64,000 bases of DNA from Parus major (taxonomy: Eukaryota > Chordata > Aves > Passeriformes > Paridae): contig NC_031797.1 of assembly GCF_001522545.3 (NCBI RefSeq), positions 3,001,961 through 3,065,960 of the forward strand. The letters run 5' to 3'. The first letter of the stretch is position 1. Each line of letters starts with the position of its first letter. A program made the position numbers and the translations under genes. Below the pieces are notes generated by a model that saw nothing but the letters and a program-made list of their open reading frames with translations, searched no databases and had not been told where the DNA came from. Below are positions 1 to 11,300 of this stretch, one piece after another.

Positions 1-992
1 CTCTTAAAGCTGCCTCAGGTGCCAGTGGCAACTACTCAGTGTCTGGGTCTCCTGCCTCCTCTCCTGCCTCACACCAGACGGGGATCCTGGGGCTGATCTC
101 ATCCTTCACCCCGCTGAGAGTGACCAGTTCCTCCCAGGGCAGTGCAGAGACCCTCACCCCTGACTCGTCGCGTTCCAGCCCCTTCGAGGAGCGGAGGAGG
201 AGGGTGAAGGAGGATGGAAAGGTGAACATGCCCACCCTGCTTGTGCCAAGTGTTTGAGGGGCTTGAGCCCGGGGGAAGACTGGTGGCTCTGGGGCTGGAG
301 GTGGCTGTTCCTGACTCCCACTTGGAGCTTGAGATCCAGCTGCTCAGCTTGGTGGACACCCAGTGGTGGTGGCACCATTAAGGGGCCACGTGAGCCCCCC
401 AGACAGCGCCTGCTGTTCAGAGCTGCCAGCACTGGGTGGGACTGGAGAGGAGCAGCAGCTTTCTCCTGTGGGGGATCCTGGCCTGGACTGTTCTCCCAAC
501 TCTCCTGTGCTCCTGCTGGGAGCCAGATCCAGCCGCTTCTGGATATTCCCCTGCCAGGCTGCCATTATCTAATCGTGTTTTCCTCTTTCCACAGTACGCA
601 GGCATCGAACCCGTTGACAAGGTCAACACAGAGGTAAAACCCTTCACGAATGCGGGGGCTCTGCTCCTGCTGCCCTGACACCTCCCACATTCCCCAGCTC
701 CCCTCGCTCCTGGAGATCCTGTGGGATGGACAGGGATGGACAGGATGGTCCTGGCTCCCTTGAGACCACGGGCACCACTTGGGTGGATGCTGAGTCAGGC
801 AGAGCAGATTGGGGAGCTGCAGGGGGAAGGTTGGGGGGGCAGTTCTGCAAACCAGATCATTATGAAAGTTTTTTATAAAGATCCTGCATGTTCTGGTCTT
901 TGCAGGTGGTGGAAAGCACCCGAGTGTTTCGCCACAAGAGCGCCATGGCCCAGCGCTGGGAGGCCGGACAGTACGTCCGGGATGAGGACTGA
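1..992 (+). CDS. MISP: MISP C-terminal part (5' truncated by window edge)
   Basis: Three coding exons are seen: <1-221, 595-633 and 906-992 (TGA 990-992). All junctions are GT-AG and phase 0. The first exon is Ser/Pro/Thr-rich and ends in a basic stretch (FEERRRRVKEDGK). The joined tail reads YAGIEPVDKVNTEV, then VVESTRVFRHKSAMAQRWEAG. This resembles the C-terminal domain shared by MISP and AKAP2 (PALM2-AKAP2), whose tail has a very similar RKSALALRWEAG motif. MISP is an actin-binding PLK1 substrate that helps position the mitotic spindle and stabilise cortical and astral attachment. Its place immediately 5' of PTBP1 matches the human order PALM-MISP-PTBP1, which decides between MISP and other AKAP2_C proteins. 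The N-terminal part lies outside the window. Family assignment is from motif and synteny, not alignment. Confidence 0.8.
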
Positions 993-1497
993 GGGACCCC
1001 TGGGTCGGGGGCTGGCCCTGTTGACAATCAGCTGATGTGTGACCTAAATGCTCCATCAGTTCCACAACAATCATGAACCCTGCAAATCAATCTGGTTTAT
1101 TGTTAAACTGATAATCCTTCCATGCAATAGATCTGCTCCTTCCTCCTCTTCCCTGTGGGGTGGAAGAACACTTTTTTTTCTTAACAGGGAAAAAAATTGG
1201 ATCAGTATCTTTTTAATCACTTCTGCCTGGAGCCAGCCAGGTGAAATCACCCAGTAATTCACTTTGCCCCTTGGGAGCTGTGTCTCAGGCTTACAAAAAA
1301 GCTGTTTTATTTCTCAGTGGTTTAAGGTTTTTAAGTACCACAAGGCTGAGCACTGCCTTGGGGCTACCTGAACTGAGGCCTCTGGATCAGTTGCCGTGGG
1401 ACTTGGGAATCAACATTGGTTTAACTCCTGTGATCCATGGAGATGCAGCAATGGAATATAAAAAAATATATATAAATGCTGTTTATTTTGCTAATTT

Positions 1498-1503
1498 ATT
1501 AAA
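1498..1503 (+). terminator. Probable MISP poly(A) signal (ATTAAA)
   Basis: An ATTAAA hexamer lies about 500 bases after the MISP stop codon and is followed by T/C-rich sequence (TTGTTCTACTCTCTTGG). It is the best signal between the stop and the GC-rich minisatellite, so the MISP 3' UTR probably runs from 993 to about 1520. Confidence 0.45.
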
Positions 1504-1807
1504 GAGTTGTTCTACTCTCTTGGTCTTCCAACAGAGTCCACCTGCTCCACTGGTTTTGCTCTGCTGTTTGAGAGGAACCCCCGCGGTTGGGATGTGGGGC
1601 TGGAGCCTTGCAAGGGCTGCGGTTGGGGGGGTCCCAAAGGCTGGGGGAGTGCCGGGCTCCCACCGGGCGGGCCTGGGAGCACCCGGGGCCGGTGGGAGGA
1701 GTCCCTGCGCGGGGCGCTGGAGGGGAGCACCGGGGGATGGCACCGGCTGGGCTTCAAAGTCCCGTTCGAGCCCAACCGCGCTGCGGACCGTGCCCGTCCG
1801 CCCGCCC

Positions 1808-1821
1808 CCGCTAGGGGGCGC
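1808..1821 (+). promoter_or_regulatory. CTCF core-motif match
   Basis: CCGCTAGGGGGCGC matches the CTCF core consensus CCRSYAGRKGGCRS at all 14 positions. It sits in GC-rich DNA at the left edge of the 22-bp minisatellite, between the convergent 3' ends of MISP and the KIAA1958-like gene. The motif match is read directly; binding is inferred. Confidence 0.45.
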
Positions 1822-1833
1822 CCGGGCAGCGCC

Positions 1834-2038
1834 CGCCGGGACCCCGGTACGGACCNNNNNNNNNNNNNNNNNNNNNNNNNNNNNNNNNNNNNNNNNNNNN
1901 NNNNNNNNNNNNNNNGCCGGGACCCGGGTACGGACCCGCCGGGACCCGGGTACGGACCCGCCGGGACCCCGGTACGGACCGGCCGGGACCCGGGTACCGA
2001 CCCGCCGGGACCCCGGTACGGACCGGCCGGGACCGGGG
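1834..2038. repeat. 22-bp GC-rich minisatellite (contains assembly gap)
   Basis: Tandem copies of a 22-bp unit (GCCGGGACCCGGGTACGGAC plus CC) run on both sides of a 60-base N gap. Point variants alternate (GACCCGGG versus GACCCCGG; GGCC versus CGCC). Three units span 66 bases, so artificial open frames read through it. The gap is almost certainly a collapsed or unread part of the same array. Confidence 0.85.
1856..1915. other. Assembly gap, 60 N
   Basis: There are 60 undetermined bases inside the 22-bp minisatellite. The true length is unknown. Confidence 1.
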
Positions 2039-2634
2039 GTTTCCCCGGCGGAGCTCAGGGTGCCGGGAGGTGCCCAGGGGCTGTGACAGGGCAGATGCTG
2101 TAACCTGTTCTCCCCGTCAGCAGCCGCTCGTTGCCGAGCCTTGGGCGAGGGCCGAACCGAGCAGCGCCAGGGAGCAAAGAGCCCGAGCCGGGGGGTCTGG
2201 GGGCTGCCGAGGGAAGCCGGGACCAGAGGTGTGACCGTGGCTGGGTCACCCGGGACTGGCACCCAGCACCGGCAGGACCCCCGGGACAGCTGCTCTGTCG
2301 TGGTGTCATGGTGATGCCACCGGTGCTCCAAAGCACAAGGGGCGCTGGCAGGCGCCCTCCAGCACCTTTAGAGTTTGTTTTTATGTTTGTTCAAACGTCC
2401 TTAAGTTACCTCTTGATGTTCAATTGGTTGAATGGGACCAATTCTGGTGAAGAGCTTGATTCCCAAGGCTTCGTTTGACACCATGGGGATGGTTCATAGG
2501 GCTTCAAAGGGCCCAAAGCTCTGCCATGGGCTGGGAGCAGGGGAGACTGAGCACAACAGGGAACACACCAGTGTTCCAGGAAAGCATCACCTGCTGATCA
2601 GGCACAGACAGACAGGGCTGAATTAAAAGTTCTT
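2039..2634. other. Intergenic, no gene seen
   Basis: This is the spacer between the minisatellite and the 3' end of the minus-strand KIAA1958-like gene. It is GC-rich up to about 2350 and ordinary afterwards. Frames are short and lack splice context or family resemblance. Confidence 0.6.
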
Positions 2635-2640
2635 TTATTT
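2635..2640 (-). terminator. Poly(A) signal of the KIAA1958-like gene
   Basis: TTTATT on the plus strand is AATAAA on the minus strand, about 640 bases beyond the stop codon at 3281-3283. This implies a 3' UTR of roughly 660 bases ending near 2615-2625. Confidence 0.6.
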
Positions 2641-3280
2641 GGCTCTGTCAACAATGCAACCAAAAGGGTTCTAAACAGCACTGGAACAGCTGAGCAGAGC
2701 TGAGTTCACCTCCCAGTGCCTTTGTGGAGTTGTGTTTTGCACTCCAGAGAAACCACTTACTATAAAACCTTTCAACATTGTCAGACACTTTAAGTAACTT
2801 CTTTAAACAGCCATAACTTCTTCCATCTATGAATCTTTCCCTAAGGGAAATGACCTGAACCTTGTCAGAAGCATTCCTGCGAGGTTGGGATCGGCAGCGT
2901 CATCACTCTCCTCATGTTGCTCATCCTTCCCTGCAGGTCTGTGCCCCAGGCTGAGCTGTGTGTGGTGTCACCCTCAAAATGGGGGTGCAGCTGACGCTCC
3001 TGGCCAGGCTCTGCCACCTCTGAGCCCCCTCTGTATCAACACTGGCTGTTTCTAACAGCATTGACCACATGGTAGAACATTAACTTTTTTTGGCAAATGT
3101 GAAACTGAAGATTCTCCTTAACTCACTGAATTATCAATTCCAGTAACAGAAACAACAACAAAGGAGATTCTCTGAAAGCCAAGGCACTGCAGATCTGTAG
3201 GTAACTTCAGTGCCAAGGTGAAGCCCAGCAGAAGGATGTTTGTTCTCAACCTACACCAAATATTGCAATAGGATTCTGCT

Positions 3281-6200
3281 TCAGACCGGCTTTGGAGAGC
3301 TTGAAGGGGCAAAGCCAAAGGGACACACCAGTTTCCTGGTCTTCCTTTCAGTTCTTGTGACTTCCTGGGTAATAACTTTCAAGATCTTATAAATTTTGGG
3401 TTTTGTCACTGCCTTCCTGCTGTACCACACTTCGTCCCATACGGAGCACAGTGACTTGGGAAGCAGGTACAGAGGGTGGTTGTCTTTCAGCATGTCTGGT
3501 GGCCTCTTCCTGGCATACTCCTTGTAACTAGCAACTGGGCAGGTCTCTGGATCCTCAGGCTTGGCAAAGAGCCGTGGGCATAGCTCCTCTATGTCTCCCT
3601 TGGGGCTCAGATCATGTTTCCACTCCAAGTACTCCAGCTCTCCTTTGGTCTTCCTCAGCACCACCTGTCCCCAGTACAGCTGGTGGGCCTGGTAGTGGGT
3701 GCTGGCCCCAAACCCCCTAATGAGGCTGGTGAGCATGAGGTGTAGCAAGCCCTGAGGGTGTGTCTTGCTTAAAATTCCCTTCTTAGAAAGGTTTTCCACA
3801 TCATCATCTGTCATGTTCTCCACAACACTCCACCCTTCCTCCTTTAGGAACAGACACCAATGATTTAATTTATAGGCTTCCTGAGAGGCCCTGAACTCTG
3901 GCCCTCTCAATATGTTGTATGGGTAGTTGTGCTCCTTGAGGTACCGGCTGATGTTGTGCTGGAAGAAACTCAAAGAATTGGAAGAAAAATCCATGCCATT
4001 CTGTCTCTTGGCAGAGCTGAAGAACGAGACCAGGTAGCTGTCAAGGTCTGCAGGAGGCAGTGTGTGGATCTTGCGTGTCTCGGAGGGGTGGTGCAACTTC
4101 AGCCACTCCTTGAACACCGTGGCTCCACTGCTATTGGTTTTCTTCTCCTGCTTCTTCAGCACATCTAAAAGACAAGATACAACTTCATGGACAGCAAGAA
4201 TCCACAAAGATCAGTAAAACACCAGGAGATACAGGATAGTGTCTACCTGCCTTCTGGAAGCCATTCAGAGAGGACAGAACTCTCCCAGATCCCTTCCCCT
4301 ACAAGTGTGGGTCATATTTGTGTTCTCCACAAGCTAGCACAACCCAACAGTGCCCAGCTTTCCAGGGAAAGTCAAGCTCCTTCCTGCTCCCTCTCCCTTG
4401 GCAGCTGGCCCTGCTCACTGCCATACAGGGAAATTTCCCTCTCACTGTGAAATAACAGCATAAACCAAAAGTTGGGGTGGATGGTGAGGGAGAACAAACA
4501 GGTGAGTGAAAAGTGTACTATGATTTTGTTTAAAGGATTGCCAGGATTCTGGTTGGGCTCTCTCTCAAGTTGCCATGGCAATACCACATCTACCTAGTTC
4601 GATGTAGCATGAGAAATGAATTCTTTGGATTGCTGGAAAGCTCCATCTGCTCGCCTGTGCCTCGTCCAGGGCTGAGGACGGGGTGATGGAAAAGGGCTCA
4701 TGAGCCAACACCGAGAGATTTCCCTTTCTGCACCAGGTTCTTTTTTACAGGCTTAGTTGTCATCCTGAAAGGCTGATGGCTGTCTCACTGGTTTGGGGTT
4801 TTGGCCTGTTTTGTACTGACTGCTCCAGGTGCAGAGAGGAACAGCTCATGAATCAATAATGCTGAGGCCTCCTCTGAGCCATGAGCCAGTTACCTTGGCA
4901 GGAACAGCTACTACACAGACATTCCCAGAAGAATTCCCAGTCCCTTCAGATGACACGTGACATCAGTTATGAAAACAGTAAAATACTGCTCCCAAACCCC
5001 AATTCTGGCAGTTTGTGTGGTTATGGCTCCACAAGGAACAACAACCCCTAAGCCTTTTCAGGACCAGCACTGGTGGTGTAAGTGTTGTAAGCAGGCAGAC
5101 CCCAAATGCTGCCACAGCAACCTCTGCCCTTTGCAAGGACACACCCAGGCCTCTGTGCTGCAGGACAGCACATATGAAAACTTCATTCTTGAAAGGACTA
5201 AAGCAATTTCCTATGCAGAACTGACTTTCTGTTGCCACTGCCAGCACCGGGAGGTTTTGCCACTGGCTTTGGTGCAGCCAAATTTGGCCACAATTTCTCT
5301 GCGTTATTTCCTCTTGTTTCTTCCTCTTGAGACCTGAGTTCCCCCACTCTGGCTCCAGTTTCCCACAGGGACTCTCTCAAGTATGGCCAACATACTGTGA
5401 GGGAATACTGGGAATACTTTGGAAGACCAGAGTATTCAAACCGGGATGTTGGGGCTGGGGCACAGCCAAGAACATCTTTGGGTACCCCAGAGAAGGGCAT
5501 TTCCTACAGAAGTACCAATTCCTTTAGGCAGGGAGCTTTGCAGTCCCCTTGAGCAGAAACAGGAGTGCCCCAAATCCAAGATATTTACTTAGATGCTGCA
5601 GTACAGATCTTGGCAGTGATGTGAACTCGCCCTCCTTGGATATTTTGGGAAAGTGATTAATAGAACACCCCCACACCCCTGCAGGCACAGAACTCTAGGC
5701 TGTCTTACCTTCATTTGAGGCTGCAGGTGGATGGCTCTCTGGACTCTGGAAGGCTGAAGAACAAGGTGTCTGCCTGGATGTGTCACTGTCCTCACTCACA
5801 TTCTCAGCACCATCCCTGCTGGAGCCCATTCTCGGTGTGCTACACTTGGGAGGGGTCAGCTGGAGATGTTGCTGAACATCAGCAGTGGCTTGGAACTCAA
5901 AGAGTATCACAGAGGGCTGTGATTCAAGCTGGGCCCTGGCCTTAGCGCTGAGGATGGGAAGGGATTTGAAGCACACCTTTGGTGTTTCTGACCCCAGGAG
6001 GCTCTTTGATCTGGAAGTTTCAGCTGTGGGCCCTGTAGCAGTGAAAGGACCCAGCTTCAGGATGTTTGTGCTCAGGTCCTCCGAGTCACTGACGAGAGAC
6101 CTTGCTGTGGGGGTACAGGCTGCTCTTTGGGAGGCTGCTGGCTGGTGCACTGCCCTTGTCTGGCAGTGAAGCATCTCCAACTCCTCAACAGATGGCTCTG

Positions 6201-6969
6201 ACACATTATCCTGGCTGATTCTGTCTCCTTGGTTGTTTTCTTCTGCCTCATGCTTCTCTTCATCAGAGATGAGCTGTATGTCTTTGTCACTTTTGGACTT
6301 CTCGTCCTCTTCGCCAGTTTGAACTCTAGTATCAGACTTTGGCAAGTACTTCTCTCCTGCAGAGATTGATGGTACAGGTTTCCTGTCATTGATTCCTTGG
6401 GATCTGCCACATAACCCTGTGCTCCCAGAATCTGTTTGACCCATCTCAAAAGATGATGGGGTCAGCTTGAACCTCTTTTCCTCAAATTTGGATTCCCTTG
6501 CCGAAGACTCAGAAGACAGGAGCCTCTTTCTCCTTCCTACAGCCTTGGTCTCTTCTTCACCTCGGTCATGTAAGTTCCCACAGTGCCAGTGATAGGCATG
6601 TCCAACTCTGCACATCCACACCACAGTGCTGTCATTGCTCAGGTGACCCATGTTCTGCATAAATTCCAGGAATGGGATCTGGTTGCAGATGGTCCCGTGA
6701 CTGTGTGCCCAGATCACAAGATTGGAGAGATCTGATTGAAGGGAACTGGCATCGCTGAACTCTCTGTCACTGGTGCTCTTGCTCTGTAAAGGTGTTGGAG
6801 AGAACATGAGGATGTGCAGACAAGAGCAGTCCTGGGGCTGTTTCTGTCCCTCCCCAACAGTACAATAATTGTAGACCAACAACATCAACTCAGCACTCCT
6901 TTTAAAAATTAATTTTTTCTTTCTTTCTTGTCTGTGCTATCATTTATGCCATAACAGAACACTCACCAT
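3281..6969 (-). CDS. KIAA1958-like: KIAA1958-like protein, domesticated Crypton/tyrosine-recombinase relative
   Basis: Coding exons (minus strand) are 6969-6967 (only the ATG), 6783-5709 and 4164-3281 (stop 3283-3281), giving 653 aa; human KIAA1958 is about 716 aa. The donor after ATG is GTGAGT. The other junctions are GT-AG with matching phase (G|AT gives Asp360). An in-frame TGA upstream of the ATG supports this start. Residues 22-34 (NLVIWAHSHGTIC) and 57-67 (WMCRVGHAYHW) match the N-terminal domain I recall for KIAA1958. The middle (about 80-359) is acidic and Ser-rich, with basic clusters (GRRKRLL, KRFKL) that may be nuclear signals and a SUMO-interaction-like IQLISDEE. Residues about 378-640 resemble DUF3504, the Crypton-derived tyrosine-recombinase core (CPVASYKEYARKRP, QLYWGQVVLRKTKGELEYLEW). 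No complete recombinase active site is visible. Function is unknown; a nuclear DNA- or chromatin-related role is only inferred. It lies tail-to-tail with MISP. Confidence 0.82.
4165..5708 (-). other. Intron 2 of the KIAA1958-like gene
   Basis: This 1.5-kb intron is bounded by GTAAGA at the 5' end (minus strand) and a TCTTTTAG acceptor. A 126-codon plus-strand frame at 4957-5337 lies in it but has no splice context or family resemblance. I see no other gene here. Confidence 0.7.
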
Positions 6970-9900
6970 GCTGCTGCTTTCTGTCTCACTGAGCCTTCTC
7001 TCAGGTGGGGATCAGTAAGTGACTCTTTGAATGGCCTTTCTCTCTCTGAACCTGAAATGATCATCACATATGTGTGCTATATACATGGATATGTGTATAT
7101 GTATATATATAAAACCCTGACCAGAAAATGCAACTGAATTTCTCCATGCTCAGCCCACTGCAGGCCTGTGCCCTCCCTGGGCTGAGTTCCCACTGCACTC
7201 CCAAGAACTCTACACACAAAACCTAACTGGGGTAAATATTTGCAGGATCAGCTTCTGCAACACCAACGAAACGGAAACTAAATATAAACACTGAAAATAG
7301 AATTTTACAAACTGAACTTTGCAAGCCATTCCTTCAGCACTCTGGGGTTGGCAAGCTCTGTGTCTCCAAGTGCTGAACTACAGAGAGAGAACCAGGAATA
7401 GTGAGGCTGGTTCAGCCTGACATTCTCCGACTTTGCAAACAGTCATGACAGGCAGTTTCCCAACTGAAGGACTTGCACATGCAACTTGTATTTATATTAG
7501 AGACTAAATCTGAAACCCTCCCATCTGTTCAGAAGGCTCCATGCAGCAGCCTGGAAACCATCCCTGTTTTTGTGCCACAGGGAACACGTAACACGCCCTC
7601 AGCACCACGGCAGCCTGGGAGCCTGTGTGGCCATGGCTAACACCACACACTCGCATCTCAGTTCATGATTAATCAAAAGCTTTGCAATCAGTGGTGGTAA
7701 AAGAGGCAAGGCTTTTTAAAAAGAAAATGCTGGACATGGGAACCTTGCCTAAAGTGGTTCTTTGAGCAGTTCTTTTGAGCAGTTCTGGCCTATAGGGAAC
7801 ACAGCTCTTGGGGAGAACACAGAGAAGGGCTGCCCTGTAATCCATGAACGTGTGCCTGTCCACAAGGATTTATCTCAGGAGTCTGGGAGTTGGGCTGAGG
7901 GTGAAGCCAGCAGCACAGGGGCAGGAATGGCTGTGCTGTGCCCAGTGCCCTCAGTGCCCAATGCCCTGGGTGACCTTTGGTGCCCATCCAGCACCAGCCC
8001 AACACATTGGCTCTCCTGTCAAAGAGAACAGGTCACACCTCTGGCCAGGAGGCACAGGAACTGCTCCTTTTGGGGTGAGCCTAGAGCACAGCAGCACAGC
8101 TCCCTTCTTCTCCATCAATCCATATGTTCCTTCCTAATGATAGCACAGATAATTTTAGCCCAAATGCTTGGCTGTTGTGCGTGCCAGCGTGTGGAATGTG
8201 CAAAGGCGGGATTTACTGAAATTTTTTTACTGAAATCTGCTGCTGCTTTAACAAAAAAATCAGACAATAAAAGCCTTTTTGGAAGCAGCAAATGCTATCT
8301 GAGCTCCTGATGTTAATCAAGGCCTTGTATGGGATCTACTGTTCCCGTGAGCTCACTCCTGATGAATCCCAGCAAACAGGGCAGGGAGTCACCTCCAATG
8401 GCCATTTCGGCTGCCCTGACCCCTCATAGAAAACAAGCTCTACCCAAGCTTCTCCCCAGAGCTGTCTGACCTGTTCCCACCTCCCCAGGCCAAGGGAGCT
8501 CACAGCCTGCTCCTGCTGAGCCCTACAAGCTGAACACAAACTTGGGGAAGAACCATTTTCCCTCCTGAAGTAAAAGAGAGTTTTATCTTCGAGTTCAGCC
8601 TGTGCAATTCCCCGAAAGGGCTAAGCCACTCAGGGAGACTGAAAGGAACTTCCATGCCAACAATCTGGTGCCTTCAGTCAGTGTGGGAAAAGGTAACAGG
8701 AACGGAAACTCCGCATGGTCATACGGCCACAAAATTACTGACTTGGCAGATGAACATCTTGATCCCTATCACAGGCCTCTGCAAATGGAATGCTTTTATC
8801 TTTCCTTATCTCCAGGCACATGTCTTCCTCTTCCTGATCTCTTGGAAAGAAAAGCCTTTTCTTCTCTTGCTGTTTAATTCCCAGCACAGGCTCTGGTGCT
8901 CGGCTACAGACCCTTTAGGCTGCTGTGGCCCTCAGACTTCCAGCAGCTGTGATTCCCTCAAAGGAATCAAGTGGAATCAGTCTGGATTCACAGTCACAGC
9001 TGAGTGAGAAAAATTACCACTGTCCTTTCCCCAAAGGCTAAACTGGTGTATCTGTCTTCCTTTTGAATAATAGAAATCCATCTTGATTGTTGCCACAGTG
9101 TTTAACTGCTTCCAGCAACCCTGAGATCCCTGTGGGGAAGGGTCTGGGATTAGAGTTTGGGGTGAGGCTTGTTTTGGAGCCTTGTGCCTGATTCAGTGTC
9201 AGTGTGGCTGGGAGTGATGTTGTGGGTTAATCCTCTTTCCAGGAGAGGCTCCCATCTGATAATGGACACTGTGTACAGGACCCACACCTTTCTGCAGGAA
9301 AACAGGACATTCCAGAGCTGTACAGTAAAGTATTTTAATTTTTTTTAACCCACGGGGAATTCAGTCTACAGCTAAAACCTACAGCTAGGTGAATTCAGGT
9401 TCACTCTTGGAAAAAAAAATAAAGTGTTGGGTTTTTTGTTTTTTGGTTTTTTTTTTGAATCTATAAGGTTTGGCTTTCCAGGCCTCAGTGCTGTGGGTGC
9501 TGATTTTACCTCTGTATTCCAGAAAATGGCCAGATAATCTCACAGGAGTCTCCAGCACTTCAGGAGAGACTGAACTTTGGGCTGACTGAAAGATGGGAAT
9601 GCTTTTTTGGTTTTAAGACTTTATGTGTGTCCTTTGAGTCCTTGGTGGGGGGAAAAGCAAACTCAGCACTTTCTGAGATTTATCCTCCTATAAGGTCTGT
9701 CAGACACAGAATCACCAGAGAATGTCACCACCGGGATCTTCCTCTCTCCCCCTCCCAGGTGTGCTGGAGGCCTGAACCCATAAAACAGACACAGCCTTGT
9801 ACAAACATGAACACTACATAAAGACACTAATTTCAAGGCACTAAAAGCCCTTTGCCCCCTCTGTCCTTGTCCCATTGCCCTGTGACAGCCCTGGCTGGTT

Positions 9901-11300
9901 CCTTTCACAGCTCCAACGCCTGTTTTGCAGATTAGAACCTGGAACATGCACAGAGCCAGAGAACTGGAGAGCGCTGGCTTCCCTGCTCCAGATAAGACAG
10001 TGCAGGAAACTGCAACAATCCTGGTAGGAAAACAACAGGATACAGAACAGCACTTGACTCCTGCCCCCTTCCCTGCTCCCTTGGGAAACCCTCCCTGGAG
10101 GTGAGGGGACCTGGGACATCCCCAAACACGTGTGGGGCATTGCCAGAGCATGGGGGCACTGCTGGGGCTGTGTCAGGGCAGGAGGGGATGCACTCAAACG
10201 CATCTGGCTGCAGTATGGGAGCTGAGTGGAGCAGCTGCAGCTCATGGCTGCCAGAAATCATGGAGTTTGTCCCATCCTCCTTAGCAGGAGCCCAGGGGGT
10301 GGATCCATGATTTCCTAGCGTATCGGTTTTCCTGTTCTCTGCGTTGTTTGTTTCCCTCCTCCTCTGCCCTGTACAAGAATCTTATGAGCACCTCTTCAGT
10401 TCTCTTCCTGCTTCCCCACATCCTCCTACCAGCCCCTCCTGCTCTGCTTGCAGAAATACAATTCTCAGGATACATCCTGTACTTGCCATGGGACACTCTG
10501 CCTCCATTTTAAGAGATGCTCCCAGAAAGTCCCACCCAGAGTGTCTGTGGAGGGCAGGATCTGAGTGCAGGCACCAGCTCCAGCAGGAGACAGACCCTGC
10601 TGGCAAACACTGGCCTCCAGCACCACATTCCTGAAACAAGACCCTTTTTGTTCAAAGACTCGGACACCACTTTTTCCCCCCCGAGTTCCAATTATCTCTG
10701 CTTCAGAGGGGCTGCGTTCCAGAGCCACAGGCCTGGGATGAAACTGTGAGCACTAAACCAAGGCCTCTGAAAAGTGCTAATAAAAGCCACGGGCAGCTGG
10801 CACAGCACTGGGCCACCAAACAGGGATCAGCCACCAAACCAGCCGGAGTGAAGGAAAAAATTCATTAGAAACCACAAACTTCTATTAATAGGAGCTCACG
10901 TTGTATTTCCCAGGAGGAGGAAGTTGGAGAGCTGAAATCAGCGACCTGGGCAGGAAATGCTGCAGCACTGACACAGTGTCACGGTGGGGTCTGGGGGCAC
11001 AGCTGTGCCAGCGCCCCGGGGACAGCTGGAGACGTTACCGGCACAGCCGTGGATACGGACCGTGTCCCCCACCGCTGCTCGTGTGACAGCGATCTGTCCC
11101 CTCACCCTGGGCCCGTGCAGGAGCATCGCTGCTTCACTCGCTGCTCTCGGGGTTTGTCGCCAAGCACCGGGCACCGGGCGGCTCCGGCACCTCCCGCTGC
11201 ACGAGCACCTTTGGTCCTCCCGGTTCTGCCGCGTTTGAGCGCGCCGGGCACGCGAATCAACCGGGAACGACGTGGAACGGGAACCCTTTTGTTCCGGAGC
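6970..11300. other. Non-coding region upstream of the KIAA1958-like gene
   Basis: Non-coding 5' exon(s) of the KIAA1958-like gene should lie here or in the CpG-rich block at 11 kb, but I cannot fix their borders. The region holds an AT/TG simple stretch (7060-7112) and a T-rich run (9410-9458). Open frames are short and lack codon or splice support. No RNA gene was recognised. Confidence 0.5.

Noticed and set aside
1834..2038. CRISPR-like repeat array
   Set aside because: Head-to-tail units without spacers in a vertebrate genome; a minisatellite.
1241..2331. 281-282-codon frames on both strands across the first gap
   Set aside because: They cross the N run and the 22-bp minisatellite; composition artefact.
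4957..5337. 126-codon Cys-containing plus-strand frame
   Set aside because: Lies in intron 2 of the KIAA1958-like gene, without promoter, splice or family evidence.
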